In this document: one piece after another, positions 35,023-44,595 of the stretch
How the letters are laid out: every line of letters begins with the position of its first letter
How positions within the stretch are numbered: the first letter of the stretch is position 1
From: CBDDDW01 sp965226805
GTDB taxonomy: Bacteria > Chloroflexota > Dehalococcoidia > Lucifugimonadales > JAGWBF01
Direction of reading: 5' to 3'
Assembly (NCBI GenBank): GCA_965226805.1
Contig: CBDDDW010000030.1
Coordinates: 1-64,000 of the forward strand
Length of the DNA: 64,000 bases
Program-made: the position numbers and the translations under genes
The notes under the pieces: model-generated
Seen by the model: only the letters and a program-made list of their open reading frames with translations
What the model was told of the DNA's origin: nothing
Databases searched by the model: none

Positions 35023-36743
35023 CCCGAATCCACCGAAGGAGGGCGTCGGGTTAGCGTCCTGAAGCGGCAAGAAGGTGCTCCTGTGCTTCTGGGATAATGG
35101 TTTTGTAGCAAAGAACCGACCCCGGAAAAGGAGCACCCAATAGATGCTGCCACGCAACCACCCCGACCGGATCCAAATCACCTTCGACGACCGCCGCTTG
35201 GTGGCCAATGCCGGGCTGCTCCTTCCGGCCACCCTGGCGCGGCACCTCGGCCTGCCCGAGCTCGTCCGGCAGCGCCTCGACCTGGGCGATGCCCCGGGGC
35301 GGGCGAACACGAGCGACAAGATGATGACGCTGGTGGCGTCTGCGCTGGCTGGGGGCGACTGCATTGACGACGCCGATGTGTTGCGCACCGGGGGGACGGC
35401 CTGCACCCTGGGCGGCACGGTCAAGGCGCCATCCACCCTGGGCACCTTCCTGCGCAGCTTCCGGTGGGGCCACGTCCGTCAACTCGACCGGGTGAGCCGC
35501 GAGTTGCTGGCCCGGGCTTGGCAGGCCGGGGCGGGACCCGGCGACGGGCCCCTGACCATTGACATGGACTCCACCATCTGCGAGACCTACGGACTGGCCA
35601 AGGAGGGCGCACGCCACCACGGCTATACCGGCAAGCGGGGCTATCACCCGCTGTTGGCCGTCGCCGCCGGCACCGGCGACGTGCTGATGGCCCGCCTGCG
35701 CGAGGGCCGGGCCAACACCGCTCGCGGCGCCGCCCACTTCCTGCGGGAGACGGTGGGACGGGTGCGCTACGCCGGGGCCAACGGACGACTCACGCTACGG
35801 GCCGACAGCGGGTTCTACACTCATGGCGTGGTATCCGTCTGCCGCAAGATGGATGTCCGTTACTCCATCACCATCCGCCAGCACAAAAGCCTGCACAATT
35901 TCATCGAGGCGATACCCGAAGATGCCTGGACGCCGATTCCTTACTGGATGGACGGTGCCGCCGATGTGGCCGAGACCACCTGCACCCCCTTCCAGGCCGA
36001 GGCGGACGCCGCGCCGGTACGGCTCATCGTCCGGCGGGTGAAGCCGACGCCCGGTTCCCAACTGGCCCTCTTCGCCAAATACAGCTATCACGGCTTCATC
36101 ACCGACCGGGACGGGGAGTTGCTCGAACTGGAGGCTGACCATCGCCGCCACGCCGAGATCGAGAATGCCATACGCGACCTCAAGTACGGCGTCGGGCTGA
36201 ACCATCTCCCCTCGGGCCGCTTCGCCGCCAACGGCGCCTGGCTGGCCGTCCAGACGATGGCCCACAACCTGGCCCGCTGGACGGCGCGGATCGGTCTGGG
36301 AGAGCGGATAGCCACCACCAAGACCCTCCGGCGGCGGTTCTTCTCCCTGGCCGGACGGCTCACTCGCTCGGCACGCCGGTTGACCCTGCATCTTCCGGAT
36401 CGCTGGCCTTGGGCTGAGAAGTTCAGCCGCGCCTTGGCCCGGCTGCGAGCCATTCCACTCCCGGCCTGACGGCACCGTCGGCGACCGACCCACCCACCAG
36501 ACAACCGAAGATCCCCGCAGACTCGCGCCAGCCCGGTCCGAGAGAGTTCCCTGCTGCGTATTCTCTCGCCATCCCGCGCATCGCAGCTCCCGCAGACGGC
36601 CATAGAGGCCCCTGTGCGGCGATGAAGACCGTCCGCCGACCTCCCTACCCCAAATGGAACCCAGGCTATTTCCCCTGTAGCTCCCTCACCCCCCCCTTCC
36701 GCTTTCCTCACGCCGTCCATCGGTGTCCTTCGGTGGATTCGGG
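35023..36743 (+). mobile_element. IS1380-like element B
   Basis: 1721 bp. Ends CCCGAATCCACCGAAGGA and the inverse TCCTTCGGTGGATTCGGG, flanked by the 5-bp direct repeat TTTAG (35018-35022 and 36744-36748). Transposase on the plus strand, opposite to the disrupted gene. Confidence 0.95.
35144..36469 (+). CDS. IS1380-family transposase (element B)
   Basis: 441 residues, same length and motifs as the protein at 6377: IDMDSTICETYG, RADSGFYTH, and HAEIENAIRDLKYGVGLNHL. Many scattered substitutions separate the two (for example KRGYHP against ARGYHP), so they arrived as distinct but related elements. No interruption seen, so it is probably functional. ATG 35144 lies about 120 bases from the left end, as in element A. 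Confidence 0.95.
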   Translation: MLPRNHPDRIQITFDDRRLVANAGLLLPATLARHLGLPELVRQRLDLGDAPGRANTSDKMMTLVASALAGGDCIDDADVLRTGGTACTLGGTVKAPSTLGTFLRSFRWGHVRQLDRVSRELLARAWQAGAGPGDGPLTIDMDSTICETYGLAKEGARHHGYTGKRGYHPLLAVAAGTGDVLMARLREGRANTARGAAHFLRETVGRVRYAGANGRLTLRADSGFYTHGVVSVCRKMDVRYSITIRQHKSLHNFIEAIPEDAWTPIPYWMDGAADVAETTCTPFQAEADAAPVRLIVRRVKPTPGSQLALFAKYSYHGFITDRDGELLELEADHRRHAEIENAIRDLKYGVGLNHLPSGRFAANGAWLAVQTMAHNLARWTARIGLGERIATTKTLRRRFFSLAGRLTRSARRLTLHLPDRWPWAEKFSRALARLRAIPLPA

Positions 36744-37505
36744 TTTAGACGCCGCACCCTGCTCCACAAGGCGTACCGCTTCTAGAAGGTAGGGCGCCAG
36801 CAGCCGGTTGATGATAAACCCTGGCGAGTCCTTTACCACGACGACCGACTTGCCCAGGGACTCACAGAATGTCCGTGCCCTGGCGATGGTTTCCTCCGCA
36901 CACAGCTCGCTGCGCACCAACTCTATGACCTTGCTGGCAGGAGCGGGGCTGAGGATGTGCAGACCCACAACCAGGTCGGGTCTGCCGGTAGCCTCAGCCA
37001 GCTTCACAATTGGAAGGGTCGCCGTATCGGAAGCGAGGATGGTGTTGGGCGGGCATAGCCGGTCCAGCCGCTGAAACAGGTCGGTCTTCACGTCCAGGTC
37101 CTCGACGACGGCCTCAATAATAATGTCACACTCCCTAACGGCCTCGACATCCAGGGTCGCCTCGATTCGTTTCAGCGTCTTGCCCTTGGCCTCATCATCG
37201 ATCCGGCCTCGTTCCACCAGCTGGCTCAAGCCCTGCTCGATGGCCGTCATGGCCCGGTTGATGGACTCGAGCCTTCTCCCCAGCATCACGGTGTGGTAGC
37301 CGGCCTGGGCGCAGGTCTGGACGATGCCGGACCCCATTATGCCGGTGCCCACGACTCCCACTAGCCGTAGGTCGTCCAAGCCACCACCTCCACGAGTAAG
37401 GTCTCGCTCAGGATTCATGTCGTTTGCGATGATCGCCATAGTCTCGCCGGAGCGAGATATTAACCTCGCGGGGCGGCCGGCCTGCGAGCGGAAACTTCGG
37501 CCCGA

Positions 37506-38822
37506 TTAGATGCCGTGGTGCCGGCGGGCCTCGTCTTCTAACTGGCGCCTGAAGTCGGGATCAGCTACAGCGATAAGCTCACGGGCTCGCTCCTTGACCG
37601 TCTTGCCGGTGAGAGTAGCTATGCCGTGCTCGGTCACAACATAGTCTATCCAGCCACGCTGCACCGTAACCACCGACCCAGGCAGCAGATCGCAGACAAT
37701 GTTGGAGACCGAACGTCCATCCACGACGTGGCTCGACCGGAGAGCGATGATCGATCTGCCGCCCTTGGAGAGCTTCGCCGCTATCGGGAATACGCTCAGT
37801 CCCCCCGCACCCGTCCAAATGCGGTGCCCTATGGTTTCGGCGGTTATCTGGCCGGTCAGGTCGCAGATAAGCCCGTTGTTGACCGAGACGAAGTTGTCGT
37901 TCTGGAGCGTGACCCGGATGTCGTCGATATACCCGAAGTCGTAAGACTCGAATACGGGGTTGCCGTCGATGTAGCTCAGCTCTTCGGGGGCCAGCTGGAC
38001 TATGGCCGCGAAGGTTACCTTGCCCGGATGCACCTGCTTGTATTTGCCGGTGACGATGCCGCGCTTCACCAGGTCCATCACGCCACCCGGCAGCATTTCG
38101 CTGTGCATCCCGAGGTCGTGCTTATCCTCAAGGAACGCCATTACCGCTGAAGAGTAGGTCCCGATGCCGACCTGAAGACAGTCTCTGTCCCGGATCAGCT
38201 CGGCGGAAATCAGGCTGCAAATCACGTCCGCGATCTCTGTCTCCTCCTGGGTCCGTGGAGGGACAGGGGCGGGAACGGGTGAGTCGGTAGCCTTGACCCA
38301 GGTGTCCACCTTCGAGACGTGGATGGAGCTATTCCCCCCTGTCCTGATGGCGTCGTCCCGGACTTCTCCGATTACCTTCGTGGCGCCCTTGGAGAGGGTC
38401 CCGCTCCACCAGGTGCCGTTGAAAAAGGGACAGAAGCCCTCGTCGTTTGGGGATCCGATGCTCACCAGAAATACGTCCGGAGAAGCCGACATACCCACCG
38501 GTGGCTCGCCTGCGTACCATGGGCCAACCGGAAGGTATTCCGCCAGGCCCGCGTTAACCTGTTCACGGTTCTCAGGGCTCAGGTAGATGTCGTACAGCGT
38601 GAAGGCTTCCGTGCCTCCGGGCTGTGCCCATGGGAAACGGGCCATGGGGTGGTGGATGCGAACGTACTCGAGCTGTTCCCTTCGCCGGAAAAGGGCGTTG
38701 CACAGGCTCACCGGCGTGGCCGTTTGGGGGCTGACGGCCACAGTATCGCCGCTCTTGACTACCCTTACCGCCTCATCGGCCGTTGATTCCCTGGACTGCC
38801 AGAGCTGCTTGGTCTTGTCCAA
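37506..38822 (-). CDS. Acetyl-CoA hydrolase/transferase family (4-hydroxybutyrate CoA-transferase-like)
   Basis: 438 residues with the class I CoA-transferase layout. The N-terminal domain has VKSGDTVAVSP, and the C-terminal domain has LQVGIGTYSSAV. LGMHSEMLPGGVMDLV (about 237-252) holds the Glu expected to form the CoA thioester. GNPVFESYDFGYIDD and VVTEHGIATLTGKTVKERAR are typical of AbfT/Cat1-like enzymes. It moves CoA between short-chain acids. TTG 38822 is preceded by GCGAGG. The 3-hydroxyacyl-CoA dehydrogenase follows 66 bases downstream on the same strand. Confidence 0.92.
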   Translation of the reverse strand: MDKTKQLWQSRESTADEAVRVVKSGDTVAVSPQTATPVSLCNALFRRREQLEYVRIHHPMARFPWAQPGGTEAFTLYDIYLSPENREQVNAGLAEYLPVGPWYAGEPPVGMSASPDVFLVSIGSPNDEGFCPFFNGTWWSGTLSKGATKVIGEVRDDAIRTGGNSSIHVSKVDTWVKATDSPVPAPVPPRTQEETEIADVICSLISAELIRDRDCLQVGIGTYSSAVMAFLEDKHDLGMHSEMLPGGVMDLVKRGIVTGKYKQVHPGKVTFAAIVQLAPEELSYIDGNPVFESYDFGYIDDIRVTLQNDNFVSVNNGLICDLTGQITAETIGHRIWTGAGGLSVFPIAAKLSKGGRSIIALRSSHVVDGRSVSNIVCDLLPGSVVTVQRGWIDYVVTEHGIATLTGKTVKERARELIAVADPDFRRQLEDEARRHHGI

Positions 38823-39181
38823 TCGGCGGCCTCGCTGGTTTGAGGTGCCCCGCGAATGGGTCGGGATCGTGACAACAGCATGCTAGCACGCGCCAGATAT
38901 GGGGTCAATCGGACCGTCTCGACTCGCGTCGTTATGACTACAGTAAGAACGCCTGGTGGTAGCCCGGGATCCACCGTTTGCCTGGGCCCGCGCCAGCGGG
39001 TAGACTGTTAGCACGAGTGAAACACACCGGCACTCGCGACGTGAATCAACGCGCTCGCCTCGCCAGCTTGAATTCCCCTTTGGGTGACGTGGGACCGGAA
39101 CTTCACACATTGGGCACGGGTGGTTGGACGTATCACAGCCTCAAAGGAGAAAGCGTATCCTGGGCGACAGGAGGTATAGAG
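38823..39181. other. Divergent intergenic region, no gene seen
   Basis: 359 bases between the divergent CoA-transferase and amidohydrolase genes. It must hold their promoters, but I cannot identify convincing -35/-10 pairs. The in-frame codons upstream of 39182 do not resemble homologues. Confidence 0.4.
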
Positions 39182-40300
39182 ATGTCTGGCTATAGAATCA
39201 TATCCGCGGATGACCATGTGATCGAGCGTCCGGACCTCTGGTCTAGCAGGATGGAGGCGCGGTTCAGAGACCGGGCGCCTGAGGTCGTCCGTTTCGACGA
39301 TGGGGGAGACTGGTGGACGTGGGGCGGCCGAAGAGTGGTGCCGGTCATCGGAGGGATTCAGGCCGGTACGCGTTTCGAGCACCAGGAGCAGCTGACCCTC
39401 AGGGGCAATGTAGACGCCGTGAGGCGAGGGGGTTACGTTCCAGACGAGCACCTGAAAGACATGGAGATCGATGGGATAGATGTCAGCATACTCTATCCCA
39501 CCTCTGCCCTCTCCATGTACAAAATGCCGATCCCCAGCGATGTGCTGGACGCGATTTTCGCCACCTACAACGACTGGGTCGCCGAGTTCTGTGGGAGCGA
39601 CCCCAGCCGGCTGAAGGGTGTCGGCATGATCAACACTGACGATGTGCACAGCGGGATCAAGGAGCTCGAGCGGTGTCGCAAGATCGGCCTCATAGGCGCC
39701 TTGATCACCCTCTATCCCCCTGAGGACAGGTCCTATGCCTCTCCAGAGTACGACCCTCTCTGGGCCACAGCGGAGGACCTGTGTGTGCCTCTTAGCCTCC
39801 ACACCTCGACCAATCGGTTTGACCCTAGCCAGAAAGTAGCGGAACTCACCGCCGCCTCCGTTGCCAACATCGAAACCCACCTGATTCGGATGTCCCTCGC
39901 TCACATGATCTTCAGCGGCGTGTTCGAGCGCTACCCGAAGCTGCAGATAGGTTCGGTGGAGCAGGACGCCTCCTGGGCGCCCCATTTCCTGTTCAAGCTA
40001 GACTACACCTACACTGAAAGGCCGTTGTCCCGCACGCCCTATAGGTTCAAGGGCGAGATGATTCCCAGCGACTTTTTCCACCGCAACGTGTTCATCGGCT
40101 TCCAGGAGGACCCCGCTGCCATCAAGATGCGGGACATAATCGGCATCGGGAACCTCCAGTGGGGCTCGGATTACCCGCACATGGAGTCCACCTTTCCTCG
40201 GAGCCGGGAGATCCTCGACGAGATCCTCGCGGACTGCACCGAGGAGGAGAAGGCCAAGATAGTGGGAGAGAACGCCCTGAGGGTCTACAACCTAACATAA
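39182..40300 (+). CDS. Amidohydrolase family 2 metal-dependent hydrolase
   Basis: 372 residues. Opens MSGYRIISADDHVIERPDLW and carries KDMEIDGIDVSILYPT (about 92-107), SLHTSTN (about 206), MIFSGVFERYPKLQIGSVEQ (about 242-261) and QWGSDYPHMESTFPRS (about 323-338), covering the expected metal-site positions. ATG 39182 follows AGGAGGT, and the in-frame extension to 38978 is not family-like. The next gene, 36 bases downstream, is a close paralogue (40336), so this is a tandem duplication within one transcription unit. Substrate unknown. Confidence 0.9.
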   Translation: MSGYRIISADDHVIERPDLWSSRMEARFRDRAPEVVRFDDGGDWWTWGGRRVVPVIGGIQAGTRFEHQEQLTLRGNVDAVRRGGYVPDEHLKDMEIDGIDVSILYPTSALSMYKMPIPSDVLDAIFATYNDWVAEFCGSDPSRLKGVGMINTDDVHSGIKELERCRKIGLIGALITLYPPEDRSYASPEYDPLWATAEDLCVPLSLHTSTNRFDPSQKVAELTAASVANIETHLIRMSLAHMIFSGVFERYPKLQIGSVEQDASWAPHFLFKLDYTYTERPLSRTPYRFKGEMIPSDFFHRNVFIGFQEDPAAIKMRDIIGIGNLQWGSDYPHMESTFPRSREILDEILADCTEEEKAKIVGENALRVYNLT

Positions 40301-40335
40301 TAGGCGCGGGATCGAAGAACGTCGGGAGGTCACCC

Positions 40336-41463
40336 GTGGGGAAATACAGGCTCATTTCGGCCGACAACCATGTGTATGAGCCGCAGAAGCTGTGGCAGGA
40401 GAGGGTGCCGGCTGGATGGAGAGACAGGGCTCCAAAGATCGTCAGCTATGACGATAGCGACTACTGGTTCTGGAACGGCGACAAGAGGCAGCCGGTCTTC
40501 GGCGGCATACAAACTGGAGTGAGGTTCGAGGAGGGTGGGCAAGAAAAGCTGCAATTCAAGGGCCGGGAGGATCAGCTAAGGCCGGGTGGCTGGGACCCTG
40601 CCGCCCACATAAAGGACATGGAGATAGACGGAGTGGATGCCAGCATACTCTATCCCACCGTCGGCCTTATTATATTCACCGATCCGGACACCGAGTGGTT
40701 GAGCGTCATGATGCGCGCGTACAACGACTGGCTTGCCGAGTTCTGCGAGCCATTTCCCAATGTGCTCAAGGGCATCGGCATGATCAACTTGGACAACGTG
40801 GAAGAGGGGATAAGGGAGTTGGAACGGTGCGCCAACATGGGGTTGGTGGGAGGGATGATCTCGGTATACCCACCCGAGGACAGGCCCTACGGATCGTCGG
40901 AGGAGTACGAACCCTTATGGGCTGCGGCGCAGGACATGGAGATGCCCTTGAGCCTCCATGTAGGTACCCAGAGGCCTGGTCCGGGCCTTCAGCCGAGATG
41001 GTCCCGGACCCCAGCTTTTAGCGCAAACATAGCCCACTGGGTGCGCATGTCTCTGGGCAACATGATCTATGGCGGAGTCTTTGAGCGCTACCCGAAATTA
41101 CAGGTGGGATCGATAGAGAATGAGATCGCATAGGTACCCCATTTCCTAGATCGCGTGGACTACTACTACACGCAGAAGCCCAAGGACTTTACCGGGTACC
41201 GGTACAAGGAAAACGCGATGCCCAGCGACTATTTCCATCGCAACGTGTTCGTTGGCTTCCAAGAAGACTCTATAGGCATAAGGCTACGGGACATCACTGG
41301 TGTGGACAATATTCAGTGGGGCTCGGATTATCCTCACCTGGAGTCTACCTGGCCCAGGAGCCGGGAGATCCTAGAGGAGATCCTCGCGGACTGCACCGAT
41401 GAGGAGAAGGCCAAGATCGCCGGGGGCAATGCTGCCAGAATCTACAAGTTCAGCTTCGACTGA
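40336..41463 (+). pseudogene. Amidohydrolase family 2, interrupted by an in-frame TAG
   Basis: Starts GTG 40336 (GGGAGG upstream) with GKYRLISADNHVYEPQKLW. The frame stays open to TAG at 41131-41133 inside the expected ENEI-x-W-VPHF context, where the intact paralogue at 39182 reads DASWAPHF, so TGG to TAG is the likely change. It continues in the same frame with VPHFLDRVDYYYTQKP to GSDYPHLESTWPRS and a normal end. If real, translation stops before the metal-binding SDYPH motif. Otherwise complete, so the damage is very recent or an error. Confidence 0.9.
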
Positions 41464-41541
41464 CGACGGGTTTTGTGTCTAAGGGTGAGGGGACTGACCC
41501 TCGCCCTTCCCTTTGGGGCTGATACGCTGGCTGGGTCCTGA

Positions 41542-42999
41542 TTAGCCAGCGAAGAAGGGAGTTCCCTTGGCGGAGTATTCGGCCAGGGCCGCCTTCACCC
41601 ACGCCAGGTCGTCGTTACGCACGGTCGCCCGGGCTTTCTCCGGGTCTATGCCGTAAATTCGGGCGGCGTTCAAACCCAGGATCTTCTCTTTCGCGGTGGC
41701 GGTTAGCTGGGGATATCCGTGGTGGTCCAGGTACTCGTCGGGAATATGGAAGGCCCGGAAGGCGTCTATCAGCGGCTGTGGAGAACCGTACCATATCGCG
41801 TCTGTGCCCCAGAGGATGTTGTCCTCACCGAGGGCCAGCAGTAGCTTGCCGATGACGTGGGCGGCCTCGCGAGGGTTAGCCATCAGCTGGTACCAGGTCG
41901 AGCCTAGCTCCGCATAGACGTTTCCACCTGGGCCGACGCCGGCGTCCTTCAGGCTCTTGATGAGCCGGTTTGTGCCCTGGTGGGATACCTCTTCCGAGTA
42001 CGGTCCCTCCTCAAGGTCCCCTTCCCTGACCTCGTATCCCGAGTGGTAGACGAGGAAATTGATGTCCGGGAACCCCTTCGCGGCCGGTCCGATGTCTCGT
42101 GGGGAAGACGGACCATCCCAGCCGTAGTCTGGGACATTGGTCAGCCCCTTGTGAACACAAACAATGGGCGCCGCCGTCTCCCTCACCCGGTACAAAAAGG
42201 GCAGCCCGGAACCCTCATCGTCCAGGCTCCACGCGCTAAACTGCTTCCCGCTCCGTCCCTGGGCCCCGTACATCGTGTAGCACTTCCACCCGGCGGGGAC
42301 GCACCACTCGCTCCAGCGGTCCATCTTATCGAGGTCGCCCGGAACATTGGGATGGACGGTCGAGTGATTGATGAGGCGGCCGGTGCCATCCAGCCGCTCG
42401 ATCAGCTCGCGTGTTCCGCGCATTTCGGGGTTGTCGAGATTCCTGTCCGGGTCCTGCCCCTCGGCCCCCGGGCCAGAGGTGAGCACGGCGATATCTGTTT
42501 CGCTCTCCAGGAAGACGCAGCGCAGGTACTGGGCGAAAGCGTATCCCGCCTCGTGCTGAGAGTACCGTAGTTTGTGAAGACCCGTAAAGCGGTCCCCCGC
42601 GACGACCTTCGCCATGCTTACCAGGTTTTTCAAGGCGAACTCGGTAGCGCTCGGCCGGTCGGAGACGTAGTGGGTCTGGACGTCTATGACGAGTTGCTCC
42701 CCGCCCAGTGCCGCGTCGGCGGCTTCGCGGTCCAGGATCGCCTCCTCCGGCACACTGTAAAAGCCACCGCCCCAGGCTTTGTCCAGCTCGCGAAGGGCCG
42801 CGGCAGTCCCCTGCCGGGTGACCCAGTAATCTTCTAGTGAAAGAGAAAGGCGTGCCGCGGAGTCGGGTCCCTGAGTCCGGACCCGCCCTATGGCGGGAAG
42901 ATTCTTGGGGTCGTGAGGTGGTGGGGTGTACTCTTCGGTACCCAATTTTCGCAGTGGGAGGGGAAGTTTGGGCTCACGTGGCGACAGTCTCTTTGCCAT
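41542..42999 (-). CDS. Amidohydrolase family 2 protein, long form
   Basis: 485 residues, with about 100 more at the N-terminus than its relatives (LSLEDYWVTRQGTAAALREL). Barrel landmarks: VIDVQTHYVSDRPSA (about 104), IVCVHKGL, FLVYHSGYEVREGDLEE (about 317-333), GGNVYAELGSTWYQLM, and LWGTDAIWYGSPQPLIDAFR (about 398-417), with the conserved GTD Asp. It ends with ILGLNAARIYGID, normal for the family. ATG 42999 follows AAGGAGC. Convergent with the two amidohydrolases at 39182 and 40336. Related long forms are seen as uncharacterised hydrolases; substrate unknown. Confidence 0.85.
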   Translation of the reverse strand: MAKRLSPREPKLPLPLRKLGTEEYTPPPHDPKNLPAIGRVRTQGPDSAARLSLSLEDYWVTRQGTAAALRELDKAWGGGFYSVPEEAILDREAADAALGGEQLVIDVQTHYVSDRPSATEFALKNLVSMAKVVAGDRFTGLHKLRYSQHEAGYAFAQYLRCVFLESETDIAVLTSGPGAEGQDPDRNLDNPEMRGTRELIERLDGTGRLINHSTVHPNVPGDLDKMDRWSEWCVPAGWKCYTMYGAQGRSGKQFSAWSLDDEGSGLPFLYRVRETAAPIVCVHKGLTNVPDYGWDGPSSPRDIGPAAKGFPDINFLVYHSGYEVREGDLEEGPYSEEVSHQGTNRLIKSLKDAGVGPGGNVYAELGSTWYQLMANPREAAHVIGKLLLALGEDNILWGTDAIWYGSPQPLIDAFRAFHIPDEYLDHHGYPQLTATAKEKILGLNAARIYGIDPEKARATVRNDDLAWVKAALAEYSAKGTPFFAG

Positions 43000-43299
43000 G
43001 GGTCTTGCTCCTTCGGGGAAGTGAGGTCACTATATCATAATGCTCTGGTTGTTCGAAGAGATGTCTCCTCCAGCAGTGTGCTGAAGAAGCCTTCCGAAGA
43101 TCCCCCTGACCCCCTTCCCTTCGGCAGGCTCAGGACGGGCCTGGCCAGGAAGGGGGAGGAAGTTTCATCTGAGGGACACCCCTTCGGCTGGCTCAGGGCA
43201 GGCTCTCAGACTCCCGACAAAGGGGCTTCGCCCATCTGTACTCCCGTTCTTCATCAGCGTTCTAGCGGGCAGGCTCGGTTCTCCCCACACGTAGAAAGG
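43000..43299. repeat. Intergenic region with REP-like CTTCGGC...GGCTCAGG repeats
   Basis: Contains CCCTTCGGCAGGCTCAGGAC (about 43117) and CCCCTTCGGCTGGCTCAGGG (about 43181), both related to the repeat at 5592. The first lies between arms CCCCCTTCC and GGAAGGGGG. No gene seen. Confidence 0.45.
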
Positions 43300-44595
43300 T
43301 CAGCGGCCCGGGTATAGTTCCGGCCCGGAGGTCGCTTCCGCTCTGCCAACGCGCAGAAACAGACCGGCTATGCTTACTGACAGGCCGGCGAAGCTGACAA
43401 TAACGAGGGCTGGTTTCAAGTCGGCAGCTTCCTGAATGAAGCCGGCTATCAGGGGGCCCAGGACGACGCCCATGGCTGTCCCCGAGGTCATGACTGCGAG
43501 CCCCACGGCCATCTCCCGTGGCTTGATACCGGGTAGCTGAAAGGGGACCGAGCCCAGTAGGGGCCAGAAACCCCAGGCTATACCGTTCAGGAATGACAGG
43601 AACATGAGGAGGGGGATTGAGCCCGTCAGCGTCATGCCCACGAAGCTGCCGGCCATCACTATCCCTAGAGCCTGGAGCATGGGATTTCGCCAGTTAGTGA
43701 CCATAGCCAAGTAACCTATCCCAATCCCAGCAACGCCGCCGACGAAAGTGGTCACGGACAGGACCGCCCCGGACCATTCCAAAGAGATTTCGTAGGTATC
43801 AAGGAGGAACGTCGGTAAGAAGCTAAGAAACGCTGCCATTGCCAGGGTTGATCCCATGAAACCAAACCCGGCCAGCCAGAGGTCCTTGTAGGTCAGTGCG
43901 CGGAGGGATACGCTCGTTGCCCAGGGGCCGAGCTTCGTGAATTCCCGGTGGGGTACCCGCTCTTTTCCCAGCCACATCCAGGACGCTGTCAAAACGCCAA
44001 ACAGGCCGGCGAAGATGTGGAACACCATCCTCCAATTGTTTCCGACTGCGGAGAGAATAAATGGTGTCGCGAGCAGCCCGCCTCCCACGATCAGCCCGTA
44101 GAGGGCATTGGATACGCTGTTTACCAGAATTATTTCGCGTTGGGGGAACCACTGATGGATGAGAAGAGCTCGTGATGCGTCTCTGGCCAGTATGGCGAGA
44201 CCGAACATTAGGCGCCCGGCCAGCAAGAAGGCGAAGGTAGGAGCCCAGCCTTGAAGCAATAGGCATAGGACCGCACCGATAAGGGTTAAGGTTGTCAAGC
44301 CCTTTGGCGCGAACCGGGAGGCCCACCAGGACAGGGGTATTCCTAGGCCGAAAGCTCCCCAGAAGGCCGAAGAGCCAAGTAGCCCTTGCCGGCTAGGAGA
44401 GAGGCCAAACTCATCCGGCATCGAGATCGCGGGCAGCAGTATGCCCAGAGTGGACATCACCATGAAGGCGGCGGTGCCGGCCACCAACCAGACGCTTATT
44501 ACGACCCATCGATAGTTGGATAGCGTTTGCTGGGGATGATGCTCTGGGGCCGCGTCGGCCGCCCTGGAATCCGTGGATTCAGAGCCTGTACTCAT
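43300..44595 (-). CDS. MFS transporter (12 TM)
   Basis: 431 residues with about 12 hydrophobic helices. The N-terminal half has GLGIPLSWWASRFAPKGLTT, the DRxGRR-like loop, and the C-terminal half has GGVAGIGIGYLAMVTNWRNP. Similar to oxalate/formate or hexuronate-type permeases in overall shape. ATG 44595 overlaps the end of the aldo/keto reductase gene by 17 bases, so the two are translationally coupled; the longer start at 44700 would read into that gene. Probably imports or exports the compound handled by the reductase. Confidence 0.85.
   Translation of the reverse strand: MSTGSESTDSRAADAAPEHHPQQTLSNYRWVVISVWLVAGTAAFMVMSTLGILLPAISMPDEFGLSPSRQGLLGSSAFWGAFGLGIPLSWWASRFAPKGLTTLTLIGAVLCLLLQGWAPTFAFLLAGRLMFGLAILARDASRALLIHQWFPQREIILVNSVSNALYGLIVGGGLLATPFILSAVGNNWRMVFHIFAGLFGVLTASWMWLGKERVPHREFTKLGPWATSVSLRALTYKDLWLAGFGFMGSTLAMAAFLSFLPTFLLDTYEISLEWSGAVLSVTTFVGGVAGIGIGYLAMVTNWRNPMLQALGIVMAGSFVGMTLTGSIPLLMFLSFLNGIAWGFWPLLGSVPFQLPGIKPREMAVGLAVMTSGTAMGVVLGPLIAGFIQEAADLKPALVIVSFAGLSVSIAGLFLRVGRAEATSGPELYPGR

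Larger units (their letters stand above)
34799..37439 (-). pseudogene. 3-hydroxyacyl-CoA dehydrogenase, split by an IS1380-like element
   Basis: N-terminal half 37439 to 36744: Rossmann fold with GVVGTGIMGSGIVQTCAQAG and catalytic His in VGLHILSPAPASKVIELV. C-terminal part 35022 to 34799: DIDTCMKLGCGYPVGPLRLL, LVGLDEF and GRKSGEGFYSW. Removing 35023-36743 and one copy of the TTTAG duplication joins GAAS to KEDIDTCMKLG in frame, giving a full-length enzyme of about 300 residues. It would oxidise 3-hydroxybutyryl-CoA-type intermediates, and the CoA-transferase gene upstream on the same strand (37506) fits a short-chain acyl-CoA pathway. Inactivation is recent, since no other damage is seen. Confidence 0.93.

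Noticed and set aside
27047..41463. Possible reassignment of TAG as a sense codon (three genes with in-frame TAG, counting MMPL at 18549)
   Set aside because: TAG serves as the normal stop for several intact genes (for example those ending at 1705, 26975, 31105 and 31664), and TGA and TAA interruptions occur too, so plain nonsense changes fit better.
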